A stretch of 64,000 bases of DNA from Symbiodinium sp. CCMP2592 (GCA_905221615.1 CAJNDT010005880.1:916501-980500), one strand, 5' to 3'. Counted from the first letter of the stretch, positions 40,558 to 50,968 are shown. Translations and numbers: made by a program. The notes: generated from the sequence alone by a model not told the origin.

Positions 40558-40896
40558 CTTCTCGGTCTCTTGTAGTAGGATGAAAAGGTGCATGTGTCAT
40601 GGAAAAGGTGTCTGGAGCCTTTTGGGTAGCAAAACTTGCTGATTAGTAGAATCGTTCTTTATAAACGACCCCCGAAACAGACTCCATAGATCCCCCATAT
40701 ATTCGTAGGATCCCTTTCAACCCGAAACCCTAAACCCCTAAACCCTGAGCCCTAGACGCTAAACCCCTGAACTCTAAACCCCAAATATTCGACCCTAAGG
40801 CAGCTGCGAAGCTGTTCGGCAACTACTTGGGCCTGAAGGGCGGCACTTTTGCTGAGGCGGAAATTATAGGTTTTAGGGGAGATGGGTTTAAGGTTT

Positions 40897-41005
40897 ACTA
40901 CTATTTGCTTAAGAAACCCCCAAAAAATAAAAGAAATAATCCCTATATTACCCCCATAAGGAATATATTTTTTATTTTTTGGGTGGTTCTTAAGCAAATA
41001 GTAGT
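40897..41005. mobile_element. FamO element with TTTA target duplication
   Basis: CTACTATTTGCTTAAGAAAC ... GTTCTTAAGCAAATAGTAG, TTTA on both sides. Confidence 0.9.
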
Positions 41006-41278
41006 TTAGGGGTTTGGGGATTTGGGGTTCAGGGCTTAGGGGTCAGGATTCAGGGTTTAGGGGTTAGGGTTTAGGGGCTCAGGGTTTAGGGGAGATTTTC
41101 GGCTGAGGAAGCATGCGATAAACGGTGGAAGCCCAGCCAAACTAACGAAGTAAACCCGGACCCTAAACCCTAAATCCTAAACCTTAAATCCGAAACCCTA
41201 AACCCTAAACCCCAGGTCTTAAACCTCAGATCCGCCACCCGCGGAAGCCAAAAAATTGAGATTAACCAAGCATGAACC

Positions 41279-41384
41279 TACTGTTGATGATATAAATCCT
41301 GCATTACGTTAAGGACCCCGAACTATGGGAATAATGGCATATTCCTTAGTATGGGTAGTGCAGGAATTGTATCATTCACCGTAG
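41279..41384. mobile_element. FamA element
   Basis: TACTGTTGATGATATAAATC ... TGTATCATTCACCGTA; abuts FamM. A KKLRLTKHEPT frame ends at its left border, but no phase-matching continuation was found. Confidence 0.85.
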
Positions 41385-41387
41385 TAG

Positions 41388-41488
41388 TAGAGTAGGTAAC
41401 CTTTAACCTATTTTGCGTAGTATAGTCCCTATATAGCCCCTATATAACCAAAAAGGTTAACATTAAGTTTCCCATGATACCCGACAAG
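41388..41488. mobile_element. FamM element
   Basis: AGAGTAGGTAACCTTTAACC ... AAAAGGTTAACATTAAG, then ACCCGACAAG, which would serve as acceptor. Confidence 0.8.
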
Positions 41489-41570
41489 TAGGTGAAGAGC
41501 ACCCGCAAAAGTTTGGGTTGAAGGATGCTGACGGCTTGAGACTCCGGATTTGGGCGGGTTTCAGGCTAAG
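41489..41570 (+). CDS. Exon island after FamM acceptor
   Basis: From CCCGACAAG the frame reads GEEHPQKFGLKDADGLRLRI, then WAGFRLR, with a GT donor at 41571 (GTTCGAG). It starts with two and ends with two spare bases. Family unknown. Confidence 0.45.
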
Positions 41571-41624
41571 GTTCGAGACGCTCTGAGGTGGGCTTAGGGT
41601 TGCAGTGCTTGTGCGACTTGTCAC

Positions 41625-41742
41625 TAAGCCAGGATGCCCAGTAGTACTCTTATTCCGTTTTTGTAGTCCAGGTTCCTTATAAAGTTACCCAATACCAAAA
41701 AGGAGCCCTTTTCATTCCTAGATTACTGGGCATCCTAGTAAG
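41625..41742. mobile_element. FamJ element with TAAG target duplication
   Basis: Element 41629-41738 CCAGGATGCCCAGTA ... TACTGGGCATCCTAG flanked by TAAG. Confidence 0.9.
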
Positions 41743-41949
41743 ACTCAAACCTCAGACGCTAAACCTTAAACCCTTGAGCCCTCCGCCGTCATTACCGTAG
41801 CTTAGCTTCAGTATCTTGCCGGTTTCTATGCTTGCCTTCCGAAGGTCCTCACGCCCGGATGCATTGAATATGCGGGCAGCATAAAAGCCTGCTCTTTACA
41901 GTGGTTTAGGCCCCTACACCGGTAGGATCTCTGTTGAATTGAGTCTTAG

Positions 41950-42060
41950 AAATGGGTGGTTGTCAAAATTACGGCCCATTTTGGGGTCCGAATTATAATA
42001 CGGCACCTATAATGTAGGATACCCAAAAAAGGGACCTTAATTTTGACAATCACCCACATA
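41950..42060. mobile_element. FamQ element
   Basis: AATGGGTGGTTGTCAAAATT ... AATTTTGACAATCACCCACA. Confidence 0.9.
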
Positions 42061-42064
42061 ACAG

Positions 42065-42121
42065 CAGCCTTCGCCACTTTACCCATGACCCCAGCAACAC
42101 GTGGGCCAGCAATCTGCCAGG
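42065..42121 (+). CDS. Exon island after FamQ acceptor
   Basis: ATAACAG acceptor, then AFATLPMTPATRGPAICQ, then GTTTTGGGG donor followed by G-rich sequence. Confidence 0.4.
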
Positions 42122-42177
42122 GTTTTGGGGTTAGGGCGTCTTGGGGTGCGGAGGGTTCGGTTTAGGTGTTGCAAACG

Positions 42178-42336
42178 TCCCTAAACCCCCAACCCTTAGA
42201 CCCTGGCCCTAAACCCTACTCGTAACACCCAAACCCTAAACCCTAGACCCTATAAACCCTAAACCCTAAACCCTAGACCCTAAACCCTAAGCCCCTAAAC
42301 CCCTAAACCTTAAAAAAAGACCCTAAACCCCTAAAC
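42178..42336. repeat. CCCTAAA run upstream of exon
   Basis: C-strand heptamers with CCCTAGACC variants, ending about 25 bp before the acceptor. Confidence 0.9.
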
Positions 42337-42360
42337 TGTTTTTGTTGGCCCTGGCGGCAG

Positions 42361-42438
42361 GCCTTGGCGCTCTTCACCGGCTTCCCGACTCAACGCATTC
42401 CGCTCCATGTCTGCCATGGAGAGACTTCCCACAAGGGG
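42361..42438 (+). CDS. 26-codon exon between CCCTAAA and TTTAGGG
   Basis: GGCGGCAG|G acceptor, then ALALFTGFPTQRIPLHVCHG, then ETSHKG, phase 0 at both ends, then donor GTTTAGGG. Long CCCTAAA run before and long TTTAGGG run after: the clearest single case of the flanking polarity. Family unknown. Confidence 0.55.
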
Positions 42439-42614
42439 GTTTAGGGGTTTAGGGTTTGGGGTTTAGGGTTTAGGGATTTGAGGTTTAGGGTTTAGGGATT
42501 TAGGGTTTAGGGATTTGGGGTTTAGGGTTTAGGGTTTAGGGATTTAGGGTTTAGGGTTTAGGGATTTAGGGCTTAGTGTTTAGTGTTTAGGCATTTAGCG
42601 TTTAGGGTTTAGGG
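42439..42614. repeat. TTTAGGG run starting at a donor
   Basis: GTTTAGGGG then regular TTTAGGG/GATTTAGGG units. Confidence 0.9.
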
Positions 42615-42639
42615 ATCCCCGGCATACATACACGAAGCT

Positions 42640-43860
42640 TTTCACGAACATGTTTTCCTTGCTCTAGAGGGCCAACCTAGGAACAACATCTCTGAATACA
42701 GACACCCTACTGTGTACTTTGACTCAGTTCTCAGTACTCAGGATCTAGAGTGTGAATTTTATCGCAGGGGAGACTCTCTAAGGGATTGATGTTATAACGC
42801 GTTTGGCATGGGGTTTCAAGTTGAGGCTGCGGTAATTTGAAACGCTGCGCGTCGTCCGCCTCGGCCCGGCTGTACGCGCATGCGGCAAGTGGCTACTATC
42901 TGCAGCAAGCTCTTGTAGGAAAAAAGTAACAGTTGGAATCGCACTTATAGTAAAAGTAATGTTCATAGCAACACGAAGCAGGATGATTGTGAGTAGTATT
43001 AGTAGTGGTAGTATCAGTACGAATTTTGGTGTCGTCATTCCGAAACACTGGATACCAAGACTCTCGCAAGCGGCGGGATGCCTTAAGTATGGGCCGTTGA
43101 GGCTGTGGATTTCGTGGGCGTCTTGGATTAGGGAAGCATCAGACCCTTTTCAACCACGTTACTCCGCCTATCCCAACGAAAGGGCGTCTAAAACAAGCCT
43201 GAGACGCACATGAACATGCTACATTGCAGTCCCGTGTCGTCGAAAACTACAGAAAGCTCGCACCTGTCAGCGAGCGGAGGAGGGGTTTCCATTTTTAAGG
43301 GGGGGGGGGTCAGCGGGCCTCGTTTTTGGGGGTGGGGTCACTGGGGAGGGGATTAAGAGGTGGGGAATAAGAGAATCCGAATAGGAACCTCTGACCGCTT
43401 CGGCCGGGGCCGAGGCGAATATCCAGATGGGGGTGCTTTCCTTTGAGGAAACTCTGAGACACTGCTAGATAAGACCACTAAACCCTAGACACTCAAAACG
43501 CACTCAGGTTTTGATATCTAAGAAGAGGCAAGAAGATTTGACGGTTCCTCGGTTGGGGTTTGCAGGAACTCTGAACCCTACATTGGGGTTCGGACCGTGG
43601 ACAGGGTGAGTGGGCAGTATATGGTATAGGGAGAGCAAGACCCCATTCCTCGACGTCCGCAGAAGGTTGTGGAAGTTGATGCCGACATCAGGAATATCGG
43701 CAGGAATATACTTTAAACTAGAATACCGGGGGCCTGATATTCTAATTCAAAGATTCCCTTACCTAAAGGGTATTGGATTCAACCCTAAATCATTGCAGAT
43801 CGCTGTTCCTGCCCCTTACGTAAGACCTTCCATCATCTCGAAAGCTGTCTACACAAACGT
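42640..43860. other. Mostly unique sequence, no gene recognised
   Basis: Open frames 42959-43213 and 43610-43882 (plus) and 42778-43038 (minus) lack motifs. G-runs at 43300-43370 could form quadruplexes. Confidence 0.45.
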
Positions 43861-44043
43861 TTCATGCTCTTCTGGGGTTTAGGGTTTAGGGGTTAAGGGT
43901 TTAGGGTTTAGGGGTTTAGGGTTTCTGAATCCTAACGCATTATCATCCCCTATACCCCGAACCTCAAAGCCTCGCAGGGCTTTAATTGCAGTAGGCCCTA
44001 CTCCAATCATTGAGGCCTGTGTAGTATAATGACTCGATAGCTT

Positions 44044-44137
44044 TACCTTAACCCCAAGTAACCTACCCTTTTAAGGACTTATATAAAGAAGTGATATTAG
44101 GGAACCCTAAAAAGGAAGGTTCCTTAGGGTCCAGGCA
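44044..44137. mobile_element. FamF element
   Basis: TACCTTAACCCCAAGTAACC ... GGTTCCTTAGGGTCCAGGC. Confidence 0.9.
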
Positions 44138-44239
44138 ACCCTTCATTCCATTGTCTGGAAGCGAGGTTGCACATCCGCAAGGAACAGCGAAAGGCTCGGG
44201 AAGAGCGCAGCACCTCTGGCATGTGATTGCCGCTCTGAT

Positions 44240-44335
44240 CCTTAGGGGTACTTAGAAATATTTTTTTGGTTATTATAATCCCTCAGAAACAGCAAAAATT
44301 ATTATTTTTGCTAGGGTTCTAAGTTCAGTATAGTG
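44240..44335 (+). mobile_element. FamS element with 12-bp flanking repeat
   Basis: GTACTTAGAAATATTTTTTT ... GGGTTCTAAGTTCAGTATAG; TGATCCTTAGGG occurs at both borders, a long duplication. Confidence 0.8.
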
Positions 44336-44999
44336 ATCCTTAGGGTTTAGGGTTTAGTGCGTGGGTTAGGATTTAGGTTTAATGCATTTGGTTTAGGGTT
44401 CGGGAGAAGTTTAACTTACCCTGTCCCTTGTTTGCAACAAGGTACATATTCATGAAACATGTTGGGGGAACTTAGCAGATCAGCCCGGATAAGCCTTGTC
44501 CTACATGAGTGAGCTGTCTTGGTATTTTCTTGAGGGCGGGTTCAGAGTTTAGGCACCAAATAAATATGAAGTGTTGCCTAGGCTTTCGGTCTGCATTCTG
44601 GCACCCATCGTGGTTGCCTCGAAAAATTTGAACGGGGGTTTCGTTTCAAGTTGTGGCCTGCAGGTTTTGGGCGAAAGATTGGGGATTGTTTGGCACTACA
44701 CCAACCGTGTTGCAAAGTACATCCGGCTGATGGACACAATTTTGCGCTACCTTAGGGTAACTAGATTATATTCGATATTCCCCATGTTACACCACCCTAT
44801 GCAAAAGTCTTACAAGAAAAGGGTTCGTGACCGAAAACACCTTCTGGAGAAGGTTTCCCGAAACCGTGAGAGAGCTTCACAGATCCCTGAACCCTAAACC
44901 CTGGACGCTAGACCGTAGATTAACCCAGTTTCAGAAGTCGTTGCGAAGAGAGGGAGAGAAGAGTCAGATCCGGGGATCGCGAGAAGTATTGGCCCTTAA

Positions 45000-45111
45000 T
45001 ATGGGAGCTTCCGAAAATTAGAGGTACCTTATTTTGGAGTCCTTATAATGAGGATCCTGCTAGTTAGGGTACTATATTAGGGTCCCCTATGTTCGGAAAC
45101 GCTCCCATGGA
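45000..45111. mobile_element. FamE element
   Basis: ATGGGAGCTTCCGAAAATTA ... CTATGTTCGGAAACGCTCCC. Confidence 0.85.
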
Positions 45112-45176
45112 CCCTCTGGCCTGCCTTTCGGGTTTCCAGGGACCCTGGAGGGTATACGTAGGGTATATACTGTAGT

Positions 45177-45375
45177 GCCTGGACCCTAAGGAACCTACCT
45201 TTTTAGGGTTCCCTAATATGACTTCTTTATTTACAGGGAACTCCAGAAAGTTGGAATATGGTTTCATGGTAGGATACCCTATAATTTACCATGGAAGGGT
45301 TAGGATAATCATATTCCAACTTTCTGGCTTTTACTTTAAGTCCTTAAAAAGGGTAGGATACTTGGGGTTGAGGTA
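45177..45375. mobile_element. FamF element interrupted by FamH
   Basis: Reverse FamF (CCTGGACCCTAAGGAACC ... CTTGGGGTTGAGGTAG) split at its centre by 45235-45334. Confidence 0.9.
45235..45334. mobile_element. FamH element nested in FamF
   Basis: GGAACTCCAGAAAGTTGGAA ... TTCCAACTTTCTGGCTTTTA. Confidence 0.9.
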
Positions 45376-45432
45376 GGTATACAAGGATCGCAGGGTTAAG
45401 GGTCCATGCTAGGGGCCATAGTGTTAACCTGA

Positions 45433-45560
45433 CTTAAAGGCTCATGGGACTTAGTAAGGCCTTAGGGTTCCCTTTAAGGGTACTATAGGGTTCTATATTA
45501 AGGGTTTAGGGTTTAGGGTCTACTTAAAGGCTCATGGGACTACTAAGTAAGGGGCCCATG
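45433..45560. mobile_element. FamB left ends, duplicated
   Basis: ACTTAAAGGCTCATGGGACT at 45433 and 45532 with CCTTAGGGTTCCCTTTAAGG and TTTAGGG between; no right end. Confidence 0.65.
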
Positions 45561-45639
45561 GTGTTAACCTTAGAGAGGGTTTTGGCCCACTTCTTCAAAG
45601 AAAATCGCTTAAACTAGGGTTCCTTGAAGGGCCCATTCA

Positions 45640-46090
45640 GGGGTTCAGGGGTTCTGTAAAGGTTTTAATTGAAGGGATAAGATGGAATAGGTATAGTTTC
45701 AGGTACATTCCGAAATAAAGGGATTTTGGGCTCTCTGGGACCAATGTTAAGACCCTTTGTGTTCTTTGTTACAAGCCCCAATAACTAACCAAACAGTTTT
45801 AAACATGCGTAGACCGTTCATAACTTGGAAAGACGTTGTACACGATGAACCTATGAAGTTTGGTATAACAGCATTGAAGTTCCTGTAACAAGCTGTAGAA
45901 ACATAGGACTTGCGATGACCCTAAACCCTAACCCCCGCAACCCGGTTATACCCTGAAAACCTTAAAACCCGAAACCCTCAACCTTAAAACCCTTAAAACC
46001 TAGAATCCTAAACCTGAACCTCTTAGGATTCCATCGCAGGTGCAAGGCTCGCCGAAGAGAGGACACGGCTCCTTTTGCAGGCCTGGCAGT
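45640..46090. other. No gene recognised
   Basis: A FamC-like right end (GGGATTTTGGGCTCTCTGGG) at 45717-45749 and a CCCTAAA patch at 45915-46020 are the only structures. Confidence 0.5.
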
Positions 46091-46093
46091 GTC

Positions 46094-46188
46094 CACCTTA
46101 ACCCCACGTGACCTACCTTTTTAGGGACTTATATAAAGAAATCTTATTTGGGGGGGCCCTAAAAGGTAGGTTCCGTAGGGTCCAGGTG
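46094..46188. mobile_element. FamF element
   Basis: CACCTTAACCCCACGTGACC ... GGTTCCGTAGGGTCCAGGTG. Confidence 0.85.
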
Positions 46189-46865
46189 CAGTGTTTGAGT
46201 TTTTAGGTTGGGACTAACTGGTACGCGCAATGTTGGGTTCTCATGTGTAAGGATTTGGGATTGTTTTCGGTCACAGGTTGTTCTGCGTGAGTTCAGAATT
46301 TGGCTAGAACTCTTGAATGTTGGTTCGGTGGTTGTACTTGCTTCGGGTTTTGCGTTCGCTGCTACTTAGGTTCAGGTTGTAAATTCGGCTCTAAACCTGT
46401 CCTGTACCCTAAACCCGGTTTGGGATAGGGTTCAGGGTTTAGGTTTTTAGGGATTTCAAGGTCCTGACTTCAAGCATACAGCTTTTGTCATGTGGTTTGG
46501 CAGATTCACCAGGCCCTGCGATGTCTGAGTTTAACCTTCGGGGTTGAGGGGTTTAGGGTTTAGTGGGGTTTAGGGTTCAGGGTTTAGGTGAGTGTCTCGT
46601 GTCTCGATGTTCTGAACATTTGATTTCACACTTTCCTATGTGTTCATTTGATGCTGGGGGCCCGGGCTGTGGCTCAATCCCTTGACACAGGGGTCTCAAT
46701 AACAAGTAACGGTATCCTGTTGCCGTCCCTGTATATTATGTATACTAGCATGCCCCAAAGCCCTAGTCTAATTAGCAAGGCCCCTGTCTGAAACCCTGAT
46801 AAATCTTTGTCAGACCCAACCGCTGATAAAGATCGTATAAGCACTTCATTTATGAATTAGAAGAG

Positions 46866-46954
46866 TAGATTAGGAGAGATACCTTAAATAGAAAGGATCC
46901 CCCTAAAGGTAAGAGCATATGCCTTAATATCGGGGTGTTGGAGTCTCTAGGTAG
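46866..46954. mobile_element. FamC right half (diverged)
   Basis: ACCTTAAATAGAAAGGATCC ... GGTGTTGGAGTCTCTAGG. Confidence 0.5.
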
Positions 46955-47048
46955 GTTTTTGCTGGTGCTTTGTTTGGCAGCCGCAGAGGTTCCCGGCTTA
47001 GGGTTGAAATCTAGTGTTCAGAGGTTTAGGGTAGGCTTTGGTTTAAAG

Positions 47049-47241
47049 GACGCTTTTATGAGGTGTCACGAGAATGCACCACGGATACAGCTCAAGCCCA
47101 GAAGTCGTTTCGCAATTCAAGGTATACTTTAGAAGGGGCCCCCACTCTGTAATAGTGGTATAATGGGAATATAATAGCTTGGCACCATTACAGGGTGGGG
47201 GCAGCTTCTAAGGTATACTCCATGCGCCTTAGACATGGAAG
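47049..47241 (+). CDS. Exon pair split exactly by FamD
   Basis: TTTAAAG|G acceptor, then DAFMRCHENAPRIQLKPRSR, then FAIQ up to CAAG|GTATAC. FamD with its 8-bp duplication follows. Splicing from GT in the left duplication to AAG|GTATAC at the right border restores the pre-insertion sequence and continues GILHAP to a TAG at 47239-47241. The short tail could be the C-terminus. Protein family unknown. Confidence 0.45.
47121..47219. mobile_element. FamD element with perfect 8-bp target duplication
   Basis: Element 47129-47211 TTAGAAGGGGCCCCCAC ... GTGGGGGCAGCTTCTAA... flanked by GGTATACT on both sides (47121-47128, 47212-47219). Confidence 0.95.
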
Positions 47242-47282
47242 CCTTGAGTCCCCAGGCTTAAGAATCGAACTGAAACCCTTTA

Positions 47283-47386
47283 AGGTAAAAGCCAGAAAGT
47301 TGGAATATGATTATCCTAACCCTTCTATGGTAAGTTATAGGGTATCCTACCATGAAACCATATTCCAACTTTCTGGAGTTCCCTTT
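47283..47386. mobile_element. FamH element
   Basis: GTAAAAGCCAGAAAGTTGGA ... TTCCAACTTTCTGGAGTTCC. Confidence 0.9.
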
Positions 47387-47860
47387 AGGGTTTAGGGAAA
47401 CCATCAACCACATTTAATACCCTGTTCGATAGACCCCAAAGGTTTGCAACAGCGCTACAAATCCCAAGGCAGGGAAACATCAAGCCATCAAGCGAAAATC
47501 CAGGCTGTTCATCTCAACCCAAACGCCAGCCCGAAAGCCTAAAACCCCAAACCGCAGTTGAGGGTTTAGGATTCCCTGAACCACTCCTAAACAAGATCAC
47601 GATCAAACACATGTTCCAGAAGCTCGGCCCTACACATGACATGGATGCAGGGCCTGCCAGTGCCGCCGGAGCTGGACCAATGGGTCGTCACTGTTGTTTA
47701 AGGGTGTTCTGTCGTTTTGTGTGTGTTTCCAGGTCTTGGTTTAGGGTTTTGTGTACTGACGAGGTCCCGTCATGCAGAGGTTTCATAGGTCGTGCGGGGT
47801 TTGACGGTTTTCCAAAGCTTTGATATGTCTCTACATGCTTCGACAGGTTTCAGTCGTGTT

Positions 47861-47972
47861 ATACGGGAGTTTCCGAACATTGGGGACGCTAATATAGTAC
47901 CCTAACTAGCAGGATCCTGATTATAAGGACTCCAAAATATGGTACCCCTAATTTTCGGAAACTCCCATATAG
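47861..47972. mobile_element. FamE element
   Basis: TATACGGGAGTTTCCGAACA ... TTTTCGGAAACTCCCATATA. Confidence 0.9.
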
Positions 47973-48129
47973 GAAGGGTGCATAGATCGCATTTCTTGGT
48001 GGTGCTTGGCAGTAGTGGTGGTGCTCTTATTGCTGCTGTGGGTGGTGTTGCGGGTGTAGGGTTTAGGGTTAATGTTGAGTGGTAACGGAACAACATTTTA
48101 AATCTTGCTATATTATACTGTAACCCCAA

Positions 48130-48990
48130 GCCCTAAATGCTGAATAACAAAACCCTTAATTCAGGTCCTTACAGTAAGGCAACTATAAAAGGGTTCTTGG
48201 TGTCGCGGGCGGGTCTGCTGGTGAACCCTGCTGGTAAACCCAGTATGTTCGTGTGCATTCTACCGGTACTTGAAACGAAACCCTAAACCCTAAGCCCTAA
48301 CTTAGAGCAACTTCCCCGGTGACGGTTTGCATCCAAACCCTTCGCTTGACTTCATTTGGCCTTTGCTTCATTCCGCGGGGCGCTTTGCAGATTTCAGATT
48401 TAGACGGTTTAGGGTTTAGGGTTTAGTACATGATTGTTTCACAAGTTCCGGCTTCTGAGTTTAGAGCTTGGGCCCGGCTTGGGGTTAACGTTTCAGAGTA
48501 TACGGATGAGTCTTTGATGCGAGTGGTTTGACTTGTGACATTTGGGACAGTCGTCGGGCGCTCAAGCCATTACTCCTGCTAAGCCTACGATGTCGAGTTC
48601 TTGCCACAAAACTCTCCAAGATCAGGAGGACGATGATGACGACTTTGATAATGATGACCTCAAGTGGTCGCAAATTCTGCCGCGCCCCTACCGATAGTCT
48701 TGGATGTATTCACATACGACTCCAGTGGGCAACCTCATTCCTGGTTCGGCTAGTATAGTGGTACAAGCCCTTTGCAAACCCCGAATTGCTACACTTCACA
48801 ACCCAAGTTTCCCGGGCAGGCAACCCTATATCCTAGTCCACAGCGCAAGAAGTTTGGGGATTTCGGGGCGTTGGTATTTCGGGGTTGGGTTTCGGGTTTC
48901 AGGGACTTGGGCGGTTTTGAGCTTCAAGTCGTATTTAATCCCAAGTGTCCAACAACAACAACAACAAGAAGCAATCCCACAAGCCCTGGA
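48130..48990. other. No gene recognised
   Basis: Unique sequence with open frames at 48528-48758 and 48704-49084 (plus). A GAT/GAC-rich acidic stretch near 48630-48665 may be coding, but splice ends were not resolved. Confidence 0.4.
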
Positions 48991-48999
48991 CTCTAAATT

Positions 49000-49215
49000 C
49001 TCTAAATCCTCAGCTCTAAATCACAAACCCTTAAGCTCTAAACTCTGCGCCCTAAACCCCAAACCCTTAAACTCTAAACCCTAAGCTTTAAACCCCAAAC
49101 CAATAACTCTAAACCCCAAACCCTTAAACTCTAAACCCTAAACCCCAAACCCTTAAACTCTCCCCCCTAAACTTTAAACCCCCAAACCCTTAAACTCTAA
49201 ACCCTAAACCCCGTG
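49000..49215. repeat. CCCTAAA-type run
   Basis: CTCTAAACCCTAAACCCCAAACCCTTAAA, a longer composite unit repeated several times. Confidence 0.9.
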
Positions 49216-49260
49216 AACCCTGATCCCCACCACTCCAAGAGCCCAAACACAAAATAACAC

Positions 49261-49410
49261 GGTTTAGGGTTTAGGGCTCGCGGTTAGGGTTTATATAGGG
49301 TTTAGGGTTTAGGGCTTAGGGGCTAAGGTTTAGGGTTTATATAGGGGTTTAGGGTTTAGGGCTTAGGGCTTAGGGGCTAAGGTTTAGGGTTTATGTAGGG
49401 GTTTCGGGGA
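49261..49410. repeat. TTTAGGG run with ~60-bp higher unit
   Basis: GGTTTAGGGTTTATATAGGG and GGGCTTAGGGGCTAAGG recur three times. Confidence 0.85.
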
Positions 49411-49570
49411 GCTCGAACCAGAAGCTCTGAACTTCAAACCCTAAACCCCCAGCCCCTAGACTCTAGACCCTAAAAACCCCCAACCCCCTGAGCGCTAAAG
49501 CCCTAAACTTAAACCCTAAACGACCTAAGCCTCTAGGTCTCAGCCCCGCATCCCTCCCTAAAGCTCTACA

Positions 49571-49690
49571 ACCCTTCAAGTAAGGAATATACCTTAAATC
49601 AGGTTTAGGGTTTAGGGTTAATCATAGTATGAAGCCTCAGAGTGCAAGCTATGTTCCCTAATTAAGGAGTATTGAGCTTCATGGGTCCCT
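49571..49690. mobile_element. FamC element with telomere-repeat insertion
   Basis: Normal FamC reads CCTTAAATCATAGTA. Here 18 bp (GGTTTAGGGTTTAGGGTT) is inserted and AATCA is present on both sides, a 5-bp duplication. Confidence 0.9.
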
Positions 49691-50155
49691 TCAACCCCAA
49701 CCCCTCCTAAACCCTAAGCCCTAAACCTCCTGAATCTTAGGCCTGAACCCCAGCCGCCTAAACCGTGGAACCTGAGCTAGGGTTTATACAGATATTCCAG
49801 CAGACTTTAGGGTTTATTGTTTGGTAGACTTTAGGGTCTTGGGCTTGGGGTTTACGGTAGGGTGTTAGGGTTTAGGCGTTGCCGTAGGGTTTAGTTAGGG
49901 TTTAGCTTTTAGGATTTGCGGTAGGGTTTAGGGTTTAGGGAAAGCCTGAGCTTCGAAAACCCTCGAGCGCCCATAACCCCCAACCCTCAGCCGTAATGCC
50001 CTTTAACGGACAATGGCTGAGGTCGGCTTGCGAATCGGGGTGCCCTCTGAAGGGACGACGTGTTGTCCCGGAGATTCGTGTTTCATCGGTTTTCGCAAAA
50101 GGGTTGTAGAATGGTCTGTATCGGGTCGAAAAAGAGTTAACCGTAGTGATCTGGG

Positions 50156-50262
50156 ATGTGGGTGGTTCTCTAAATGAGGGTTCCTTTTGCGGTCCCAAAG
50201 ATAGTACGGCACCCTTATAAGATGGACCGTAAAAGGGGCCCTAATTTGGAGAACTACCCATG
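50156..50262. mobile_element. FamQ element
   Basis: ATGTGGGTGGTTCTCTAAAT ... ATTTGGAGAACTACCCATG. On the minus strand, CATCCCAG|ATC could be an acceptor for an open frame (about 50000-50155) that looks protein-like. Confidence 0.8.
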
Positions 50263-50302
50263 AAAGGTGTGGGACTGCGGCTTTAGTTTAGGGTGTCGGA
50301 TC

Positions 50303-50353
50303 TGGTGTGTGCATGTGTGTGTGTGTGTGTGTGTGCGTGTGTGTGTGTGTATG

Positions 50354-50400
<47 letters not shown>

Positions 50401-50432
50401 CTGTGTGTGTGTGCGTGTGTGTGTTTGTGTGG
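50303..50432. repeat. (GT)n-(TA)n-(GT)n microsatellite
   Basis: GT tract with a central TATATA block; open frames reading VCVCV are artefacts. Confidence 0.95.
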
Positions 50433-50968
50433 CTCGACTTCGGGGCGTCGACCACGCAATTCCGGTGCTATGTCTTAGGATTTATGTAAGCCCTTGGCCC
50501 TTGCTGGATAAGCACTGTTCCTCGAAAAAGATCATAGCTAGGATGCGGTAGAGCCCCAATGAGGCTGAAGGGGAATCCTTAAAACAGCTAAACCCTAAAC
50601 TCTTGAAACCCTCCCTAAACCCGACAGGGGGCGGGCGGGTGGGGGGATGGGGGTGCAAATCAGGTGTAAGATCAGGTTACAGAACTTTAATAGAATTGGC
50701 TTGATTACTCCTGAGGGTATATGCTTCAGGGCTTATATGTTTACCGTTATAGCAGAAATCCTCACCCCTAAATCCTATTCTAATTAGTCACCCTCCCCAA
50801 AAAATGTCCTTAAACCCTAATCCCACCTCCCAAAAGGAAGACGCAACCCTGCCAAGCCCTGGAGGTACTTGATGGGCATGGGATGCACAGAGGAAGGATG
50901 CCATGTCCCCAGCATGGCAAGCTGTAAGATAGAAGGTTTAGGATTGAGAGTTCCTTGTTGTAACTATA

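Noticed and set aside
41279-41570. FamA + FamM as one frame-preserving intron
   Set aside because: The left frame ends in phase 0 while the convincing right frame needs phase 1; not counted as support for the introner model.
50267-50551. VCVCV/YIYIY frames
   Set aside because: Translation of a (GT)n/(TA)n tract.
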